Assembly: GCF_007992095.1 (NCBI RefSeq)
Contig: NZ_BJZP01000019.1
Coordinates: forward strand, 1-64,000
Reading direction: 5' to 3'
Origin: Paenirhizobium naphthalenivorans
Lineage (GTDB): Bacteria; Pseudomonadota; Alphaproteobacteria; Rhizobiales; Rhizobiaceae
DNA: 64,000 bases
In this document: positions 58,660 to 64,000 of the stretch, in pieces
How the letters are laid out: each line of letters begins with the position of its first letter
Numbering within the stretch: position 1 is the first letter of the stretch
Program-made: the position numbers and the translations under genes
Notes under the pieces: generated by a model
What the model saw: only the letters and a program-made list of their open reading frames with translations
What the model was told of the DNA's origin: nothing
Database searches by the model: none

Positions 58660-58991
58660 AGGTGTTTCTGGTCTTGTGGGGAATGCCGATCGTGCTGCTC
58701 GGCAGCTGGTACGGGCTTTCCTATTACGACATGAACTTCGGCTTCTTCATGTTGACACGGCAGGCGCATGAGCTGGTTTTTGCGGTCTATGGCAATGCGC
58801 TCGGCTTGCCGCCGGAAACGATCCCCCCACTTGTGGCTCGCGCCATCGTGTTCGACAGCCTGATGGTCTTCTCCATCATCGCTTTCCGCCGTCGCAAGAA
58901 GATCGCGGCCTGGTGGGCGGCGCGTCAGACCTCTTCGGAATTACGGCCTGCGCCGGTTCCAAGGGCCGACAGCCTGTCCAAGGCGCCCTGA
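58656..58991 (+). CDS. small membrane protein (possibly DUF6105)
   Basis: A 111-aa protein with two helices (about residues 3-25 and 63-83), separated by [20 protein letters not shown]. The pattern fits a rhizobial family I recall as DUF6105, but this is not certain. The function is unknown. Its last 67 bases overlap the convergent ruvX gene. Confidence 0.7.
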   Translation: MKVFLVLWGMPIVLLGSWYGLSYYDMNFGFFMLTRQAHELVFAVYGNALGLPPETIPPLVARAIVFDSLMVFSIIAFRRRKKIAAWWAARQTSSELRPAPVPRADSLSKAP

Positions 58992-59422
58992 AGAATGAAG
59001 CTCGCGGCGGCGGAATCGATCCGTTCGCTGCGTTTCGCCCGTGATACATCCATTTCCAGCAAGGCCCGTTCGGCAGCGACCGTCGATAGCCGCTCGTCCC
59101 AGTAGACGAAGGGGATGTCCGTTTTTTCCGTCATAGAGCGGACGAAGGCGCGGGTCGCCTGCACACGCGGCCCGGCCGAACCGTCCATGTTCATCGGCAG
59201 TCCGATGACGAAGGCGGCGACCTTCTCCTTTGCGGCGAAGGTCAGCAGCGTCTCGGCATCCTTGGTGAACTTAACGCGTTTGATGACCGTTCGGGGTGTT
59301 GCGAACCGCCGGCCGAGATCCGACATGGATAGGCCGATGGTCTTGGTGCCGAGATCCAGTCCGGCGACCGGCTGGTTCGGCTGCAGCATGTCCGCGAGTT
59401 CTTCGATGGTAAGCGTCGACAT
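58925..59422 (-). CDS. ruvX: Holliday junction resolvase-like / 16S rRNA processing protein RuvX (YqgF)
   Basis: A 165-aa RNase H-fold protein. The first acidic residue is in [17 protein letters not shown] (about residues 18-34), GLPMNMDGS is in the middle and [17 protein letters not shown] at about 104-120. In E. coli the homologue acts on 16S rRNA maturation. It lies 18 nt after the PhnA-domain gene. Confidence 0.93.
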   Translation of the reverse strand: MSTLTIEELADMLQPNQPVAGLDLGTKTIGLSMSDLGRRFATPRTVIKRVKFTKDAETLLTFAAKEKVAAFVIGLPMNMDGSAGPRVQATRAFVRSMTEKTDIPFVYWDERLSTVAAERALLEMDVSRAKRSERIDSAAASFILQGALDRLSALGTGAGRNSEEV

Positions 59423-59440
59423 GCGGCAGCCTCCGTGTCT

Positions 59441-59743
59441 TTAGCGCTTGCGCACGAACTCGGTGCGCAGGACAAGCCCCTTGATGGTGTCGTGGCGGCA
59501 GTCGATCTCCTCGGGATCTTCTGTCAGCCGAATCGACTTGATCACGGTCCCTTGCTTCAGGGTCGTGTTGGCGCCCTTGACCTTCAGGTCCTTGATGAGC
59601 GTGACGGAATCTCCGTCTGCCAGAACATTGCCGGCAGAATCCTTGGTGATCGGCTGGCCATTGGCGGCAGCTGCTGCCACTTCCGAAGCCGGGCGCCATT
59701 CGCCGGTTGCTTCGTCGTATACATATTCGTCATCTGCGGCCAT
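59441..59743 (-). CDS. PhnA domain protein (YjdM-like, lacking the zinc ribbon)
   Basis: A 100-aa protein whose C-terminal 60 residues match the PhnA domain (LADGDSVTLIKDLKVKG and IDCRHDTIKGLVLRTEFVRK). The N-terminal zinc ribbon of the E. coli protein is missing and is replaced by an acidic, Ala-rich 40-residue segment. Despite the name it has no proven role in phosphonate use. Confidence 0.85.
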   Translation of the reverse strand: MAADDEYVYDEATGEWRPASEVAAAAANGQPITKDSAGNVLADGDSVTLIKDLKVKGANTTLKQGTVIKSIRLTEDPEEIDCRHDTIKGLVLRTEFVRKR

Positions 59744-59948
59744 TCTGGTCTCCCTGTCGTAAGCGTTTATACTCGGCCGGACGTCCGGAGCGATATGGGC
59801 GGCCTTGTCGGTCCTTGGGCCGGAAGTTGCGGCTTATCTTACCCCCGGCCAAGGTGCAACACGATGGCCCCGCCGTTTCGGGACGAACACGGTTGCCGAC
59901 GACACGACTTCGCATATATTCCCGGCAACACACCGAAGGGAGACCACC

Positions 59949-60653
59949 ATGAAGATCACTTGGCTCGGCCATTCCGCATTTCGCCTCGATACCGCCAAGG
60001 CGAGCATCCTGATCGACCCATTTTTCACAGGAAATCCGGCCTTTGCCGGGCTTGATGCCAAGGAAAGCGCCTCTGGCGTCACCCATATTCTCCTGACACA
60101 TGGCCACGGCGACCATGTCGGAGATACGGTGAGGCTCGCCGAGGAGACCGGGGCCACGGTTCTGGCCAATGCCGATCTCGCCGCCTGGCTTGGTTCCAGG
60201 GGCGTCGCCAAGATTGAGGCTGGCAACACCGGCGGCACGATCGCCTTTGACGGTTTCAGCGTCACCTTCACCAATGCCCTGCATTCGTCGGCGCAGATCA
60301 CCGAAGACGGCGTCTCCCATGCGCTCGGCAATGCCAATGGGCTGATGCTGCATATCGAAGGCGACGCCTCGTTGCTGCACATGGGCGATACCGACATATT
60401 CTCCGACATGAAGCTGATCCACGAGTTGCACCAGCCGGACATCGGCCTTGTGCCGATCGGCGACCGCTTCACCATGGGCGGCGCGGTGGCGGCACTCGCC
60501 TGCCAGCGTTTCTTCGATTTCAAGATGGCGATCCCCTGCCACTACGGTTCCTTCGGCATCATCGACCAGACCCCGGAGAAATTCGTGCTCGGCATGGAAG
60601 GAACCCGCACCCGGGTCATTACACCCGCGGCTGGCGATAGCGTGGACGTCTGA
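59949..60653 (+). CDS. UPF0173 metal-dependent hydrolase
   Basis: A 234-aa metallo-beta-lactamase-fold protein. The metal motif is [14 protein letters not shown] (about residues 48-61), with further ligands in LHMGDTDIF and PCHYGSFG. The family is widespread, with no defined substrate. ATG 59949 follows GAAGGGAG. It lies 69 bp before gatC. Confidence 0.9.
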   Translation: MKITWLGHSAFRLDTAKASILIDPFFTGNPAFAGLDAKESASGVTHILLTHGHGDHVGDTVRLAEETGATVLANADLAAWLGSRGVAKIEAGNTGGTIAFDGFSVTFTNALHSSAQITEDGVSHALGNANGLMLHIEGDASLLHMGDTDIFSDMKLIHELHQPDIGLVPIGDRFTMGGAVAALACQRFFDFKMAIPCHYGSFGIIDQTPEKFVLGMEGTRTRVITPAAGDSVDV

Positions 60654-60722
60654 CAAATCCCCCGTTGCGCCGCAGCTTTGCGGCGATTATAGCGAAGGAA
60701 ACAGAAGACCTGGAGAATACCG

Positions 60723-61010
60723 ATGTCCGTTGATCTCAAGACCGTCAAGCGCGTCGCGCATCTGGCCCGCATCGCTCTGAGCGAAGAAGAAGCCGAGCGG
60801 ATGATGGGCGAGCTCAATGGGATTCTCGGCTTCGTCGCGCAACTGTCCGAGGTTGATGTGACCGGCGTCGAGCCGATGACTTCGGTTATGCCGATGGCGA
60901 TGAAGAAGCGCAAGGATGTGGTTAACGACGGCAATATCGCCGACGACATCGTCGCCAATGCGCCGGAAACCGATCGCAATTTCTTCCTGGTGCCGAAGGT
61001 GGTCGAGTAA
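60723..61010 (+). CDS. gatC: Asp-tRNA(Asn)/Glu-tRNA(Gln) amidotransferase subunit C
   Basis: A 95-aa small helical subunit that holds GatA and GatB together. N-terminal [18 protein letters not shown] and C-terminal [17 protein letters not shown] are typical. It begins the gatCA pair; gatB is not in the window. Confidence 0.95.
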   Translation: MSVDLKTVKRVAHLARIALSEEEAERMMGELNGILGFVAQLSEVDVTGVEPMTSVMPMAMKKRKDVVNDGNIADDIVANAPETDRNFFLVPKVVE

Positions 61011-61106
61011 AGGCAAGGGCGCCCGCCGCCTTTGCCGTTCCGCCCCGCCGATCCCGATTTAGCTGCGCTTGCGCCAAGCGCCGATTTTCTGAAGTGAACC
61101 GACATC

Positions 61107-62585
61107 ATGAGCGAACTGACCAGCCTCACCATTGCCGAAGCCCGCGCCAAACTGGCGGCGAAGGAGATTACGGCCGTCGAACTGACGGACGCCTATATCG
61201 GGGCGATCGAGGCCGCCAATGACGTGATCAACGCCTATGTGACGGTGACGGGCGACAAGGCGCGCGACATGGCCAAGGCCTCCGACGCGCGGATCGCCGA
61301 AGGCAAGGCGGGTGCGCTTGAGGGCATCCCGCTCGGGATCAAGGACCTGTTTTCCACTCGCGACGTCCACACCCAGGCCTGCTCGGCCATCCTGAACCGC
61401 TTCAAGCCAAAGTACGAATCGACCGTCACGCAGAACCTTTGGGACGACGGCGCCATCATGCTTGGCAAACTGAACATGGATGAATTCGCTATGGGTTCGT
61501 CCAACGAGACCTCGCATTACGGACCTGTCATCAACCCGTGGAAGGCGAGCGGCTCAAATGCGCAGCTCGTGCCGGGCGGTTCGTCCGGCGGTTCAGCCGC
61601 AGCCGTTGCGGCGCATCTGTGCGCCGGCGCCACCGCCACCGACACCGGCGGCTCGATCCGCCAGCCAGCCGCATTGACCGGTACAGTCGGCATCAAGCCG
61701 ACCTATGGCCGCTGCTCGCGCTGGGGCGTCGTCGCTTTCGCGTCGTCGCTCGATCAGGCAGGCCCGATCGCCCGCGACGTGCGCGACACGGCCATTCTGC
61801 TGAAATCGATGGCAAGCGTGGACGCCAAGGACACGACCTCCGTGGACCTGCCGGTCCCGGACTACGAAGCCTCGCTTGGTCAGTCGCTCAAGGGCATGCG
61901 TATCGGCATTCCCAAGGAATACCGCGTCGATGGCATGTCGGATGAAATCGAGAAGCTCTGGAGTCAGGGCATTGCCTGGCTGAAGGACGCCGGCGCCGAG
62001 ATCGTCGACATCTCCCTGCCGCATACCAAATACGCGCTGCCGGCCTATTACATCGTAGCGCCGGCCGAAGCCTCGTCGAACCTCGCCCGTTACGACGGCG
62101 TGCGCTACGGCTTGCGCGTCGATGGCAAGGACATTGCCGATATGTATGAAAAGACCCGCGCCGCCGGTTTCGGCGCAGAGGTCAAGCGCCGCATCATGAT
62201 CGGCACCTACGTGCTTTCGGCAGGCTACTACGACGCCTATTACCTGCAGGCGCAGAAAGTTCGGACGCTGATCAAGCGGGATTTCGAACTGGCTTTCAAC
62301 GATGTCGATGCCATTCTGACCCCGGCAACCCCGTCTTCGGCCTTCGCCATCGGCGACGAGGCGCTGGCCGCCGACCCGGTGGCGATGTACATGCAAGACA
62401 TCTTCACCGTGACGGTCAACATGGCCGGCCTGCCGGGCCTGTCGGTTCCCGCCGGCCTCGACGCCAAGGGCCTGCCGCTCGGCCTGCAGTTGATCGGCCG
62501 TCCGTTCGAGGAGAGCACGCTGTTCAAGACCGCCCACGTCATTGAACAGGCCGCCGGTAAGTTCACGCCGGCGAAGTGGTGGTAG
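61107..62585 (+). CDS. gatA: Asp-tRNA(Asn)/Glu-tRNA(Gln) amidotransferase subunit A
   Basis: A 492-aa amidase that releases ammonia from glutamine for transamidation of Glu-tRNA(Gln) and Asp-tRNA(Asn). The catalytic Lys is in LGIKDLF (about residues 75-81) and the Ser pair in [14 protein letters not shown] and [10 protein letters not shown] (about 152-190). The C-terminus ends KFTPAKWW. The last 48 bases are duplicated in decayed form at 63084-63131. Confidence 0.96.
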   Translation: MSELTSLTIAEARAKLAAKEITAVELTDAYIGAIEAANDVINAYVTVTGDKARDMAKASDARIAEGKAGALEGIPLGIKDLFSTRDVHTQACSAILNRFKPKYESTVTQNLWDDGAIMLGKLNMDEFAMGSSNETSHYGPVINPWKASGSNAQLVPGGSSGGSAAAVAAHLCAGATATDTGGSIRQPAALTGTVGIKPTYGRCSRWGVVAFASSLDQAGPIARDVRDTAILLKSMASVDAKDTTSVDLPVPDYEASLGQSLKGMRIGIPKEYRVDGMSDEIEKLWSQGIAWLKDAGAEIVDISLPHTKYALPAYYIVAPAEASSNLARYDGVRYGLRVDGKDIADMYEKTRAAGFGAEVKRRIMIGTYVLSAGYYDAYYLQAQKVRTLIKRDFELAFNDVDAILTPATPSSAFAIGDEALAADPVAMYMQDIFTVTVNMAGLPGLSVPAGLDAKGLPLGLQLIGRPFEESTLFKTAHVIEQAAGKFTPAKWW

Positions 62586-63070
62586 GCAGACTGACAATCA
62601 GAAAGCTGACGGCCGCTGATTACGAGGCGGTCGGCCGGATTGGCTTTGCCGCATGGAGATCCAGCGGCGAGGGGGAACCGGCATTTGATCAGTCGGATGT
62701 CGTCGAGGCCGCGCGGAGTGCCTTTTTCAGCTATCCCGCTACCGCTAAGGGGGATGTCGTCGTGGCCGAGTTTGGTAGTCGCGTGGTCGGATGGGCAGCG
62801 CGGGAAGACGAGCCCAACTATATCTCCGACATATGGGTCGATCCAGACTTTCAGGGGCAAGGCGTTGGGTCAGCGCTGCTGATGTGCCTCGTGGATCACA
62901 TTCTTGGCGAGGGGTGTGCAGCGGCACGGATTGACACGCGCGCCTCCAATTTCAAGGCTATTCAAACCTACGAGCGTCATGGATTCGAGGTATTCTGGCG
63001 AGGCGAACAGTTTGATAGTAGTCTCGGTGTAAGTCTTGAAAAGGTGCATCTGGCAAAGTCGCTGCGCTGA
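62576..63070 (+). CDS. GNAT family N-acetyltransferase
   Basis: A 164-aa acetyltransferase. The acetyl-CoA motif is [15 protein letters not shown] (about residues 91-105), preceded by a beta-strand IWV and followed by [15 protein letters not shown]. The target is unknown. The GTG start at 62576 (or 62579) overlaps the gatA end. The gene lies exactly between the intact gatA 3' end and a second, decayed gatA 3' end, which suggests insertion. Confidence 0.88.
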   Translation: MVVGRLTIRKLTAADYEAVGRIGFAAWRSSGEGEPAFDQSDVVEAARSAFFSYPATAKGDVVVAEFGSRVVGWAAREDEPNYISDIWVDPDFQGQGVGSALLMCLVDHILGEGCAAARIDTRASNFKAIQTYERHGFEVFWRGEQFDSSLGVSLEKVHLAKSLR

Positions 63071-63083
63071 CAGGACAACCTGC

Positions 63084-63131
63084 GTTATCGAACCGGGCAC
63101 CGGCAAGTTCACGTTGGCAACCTGGCGGTAG
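63084..63131 (+). pseudogene. decayed duplicate of the gatA 3' end
   Basis: In frame this reads VIEPGTGKFTLATWR then TAG, against [15 protein letters not shown] then TAG at the true gatA end. By hand alignment 38 of 50 bases match across 63082-63131, without gaps. It is too short to be functional and lies 14 bp after the GNAT stop. Confidence 0.8.
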
Positions 63132-63152
63132 GTGCGATACCGTCGCGCGCAG

Positions 63153-64000
63153 TTACTCCTTTATCTTCGCCATCTGTTCGCGATGGATATTGACCTCCAC
63201 CGGCGTCTTCATGATCACCTCGCGGTGCGGGAACGGGATGTTGATACCCGCTTCCTGGAAGGCGTCCCATAACGCCAGCAGGACTTGGCCGCGTACATTG
63301 GTCAGTCCGTTGGCCGGATCCGAAATCCAGAAGCGCAGCTTGAAATCGAGCGAGGAGGCGCCGAATGCCGTCATCCAGCAAACCGGCGCCCGATAATCCG
63401 TAACGCGGTCAATCCCCTTCGCGGTTTTTATGGCAATGCGCGTCACCTCATGCGGATCGCTCGTATAAGCAACGCCGAAATCCACGTCGATACGCACATA
63501 TTCGCTCGAGAATGACCAGTTGATCACCTGCTGGGTGATGAAGTCCTCATTAGGGATTAGGTATTCGCGTCCGTCGCGGGTGATGACCGAGACGAAGCGC
63601 GCACGAAGTTCACGAATCCAGCCAAAAGTATCGCCAAGCGAAATCGTGTCGCCCGGTTTGATCGACTTGTCGATGATGATGATGATGCCGGAGATGAAGT
63701 TCGACATGACTTTCTGCAGGCCGAAACCGATGCCGACACCAATCGCGCCGGAAAAGACGGTCAGAGCCGTGAGGTCGATGCCGGTGGCCGACAGGGCAAT
63801 GGCGCAAGCGAGAAGGATCAGCGCGATCTTGATGAGCTTGCCCAGCAACACTCGGAAGGCGGGTGATATATCGTCAAGCCGATCCACCCGGTTTACGATG
63901 ACGTTGCCGAGTAGCACAGCTGTCCATATCAGGGCGGTGATAACGGCCAACCCCTTGAAAGCCGAGAACAGCGACAGACGCACCGACCCGATGTTCAGCG
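63153..64000 (-). CDS. MscS-family mechanosensitive ion channel (N-terminus outside the window)
   Basis: 282 codons are visible. The pore helix GIGFGLQKVMSNFISGIIIIID (in short: GVGIGFGLQK then FISG) and the beta-domain GDTFGWIRELRARF and YLIPNEDFITQQVINWS are clear, with at least two helices upstream. The frame stays open to the window edge (LNIGSV precedes the GTG at 63983), so the real protein is longer and the GTG is not its start. Releases solutes on hypo-osmotic shock. Confidence 0.9.
   Translation of the reverse strand, partial: LNIGSVRLSLFSAFKGLAVITALIWTAVLLGNVIVNRVDRLDDISPAFRVLLGKLIKIALILLACAIALSATGIDLTALTVFSGAIGVGIGFGLQKVMSNFISGIIIIIDKSIKPGDTISLGDTFGWIRELRARFVSVITRDGREYLIPNEDFITQQVINWSFSSEYVRIDVDFGVAYTSDPHEVTRIAIKTAKGIDRVTDYRAPVCWMTAFGASSLDFKLRFWISDPANGLTNVRGQVLLALWDAFQEAGINIPFPHREVIMKTPVEVNIHREQMAKIKE

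Noticed and set aside
1..64000. CRISPR arrays, insertion sequences, prophage or integrase genes
   Set aside because: No spaced repeat arrays, transposase or integrase motifs were found in any frame.

Overview
The window is a gene-dense, GC-rich chromosomal segment from an alphaproteobacterium of the order Hyphomicrobiales (Rhizobiales), most likely Rhizobiaceae (Rhizobium, Agrobacterium or Ensifer type). The grounds are a complete 14-gene complex I operon with a C-terminally extended NuoE, the divK-pleD pair with DUF3572 next door, GAAC-N7-GAAC SOS boxes, CTTGAC-N17-CTATAT-like promoters, a tandem PHO box, a rhizobial dispersed repeat and gene order typical of rhizobial chromosomes. The species cannot be fixed from the sequence alone. 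Most of the window is housekeeping core.

Layout. 1-6 kb: an FMN riboswitch with a riboflavin transporter (ribN), a PHO-box-preceded secreted esterase-like/phytase-type protein, an aldo/keto reductase and an unrecognised two-anchor membrane protein. 6-9 kb: a low-GC SPINDLY/OGT-type glycosyltransferase with an AT-rich upstream stretch, then tRNA-Val (minus) and tRNA-Asp (plus), each with its own promoter. 9-25 kb: nuoABCDEFGHIJKLMN with two accessory ORFs, a small exported protein between nuoD and nuoE and an Ala/Lys-rich protein between nuoF and nuoG. 25-32 kb: birA, rnj, mce, a DUF1467 gene, a candidate alpha-r9 type sRNA on the minus strand, proS, lolC, lolD. 32-33 kb: repeat, decayed gene and a 28-codon ORF under a promoter with an SOS box. 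33-43 kb: dnaE, an L,D-transpeptidase, dinB (with its own SOS box), a HAD hydrolase, DUF3572, divK and pleD. 43-51 kb: a candidate structured sRNA on plus, then the minus-strand series topA-rnr-DUF983-NUDIX-MFS-rpmG. 51-58 kb: minus-strand pyrB, pyrC-like, plsY, dprA; then an AidB-like acyl-CoA dehydrogenase (plus) and an AEC transporter (minus). 58-64 kb: two small membrane proteins, ruvX, a PhnA-domain protein, a UPF0173 hydrolase, gatC, gatA, a GNAT gene bracketed by two copies of the gatA 3' end, and an MscS-type channel cut by the window edge.

How genes work together. The nuo operon encodes the proton-pumping NADH dehydrogenase. ProS and GatCA (GatB is elsewhere) serve translation. LolCD releases lipoproteins to the outer membrane. 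PyrB with a catalytically degenerate PyrC-like partner starts pyrimidine synthesis. DivK and PleD belong to the alphaproteobacterial cell-cycle phosphorelay.

The strongest candidate for something undescribed is the 28-aa hydrophobic peptide at 32978-33064. It has a good promoter, a ribosome binding site and a LexA-type box lying between -35 and -10. That box is nearly identical to the one in front of dinB 6.4 kb away. The arrangement resembles SOS-induced membrane division inhibitors such as Caulobacter SidA. Second is the GNAT gene sitting between an intact and a decayed copy of the gatA 3' end, which looks like a gene-capture scar. Third is a strongly folded candidate sRNA at about 43091-43266.
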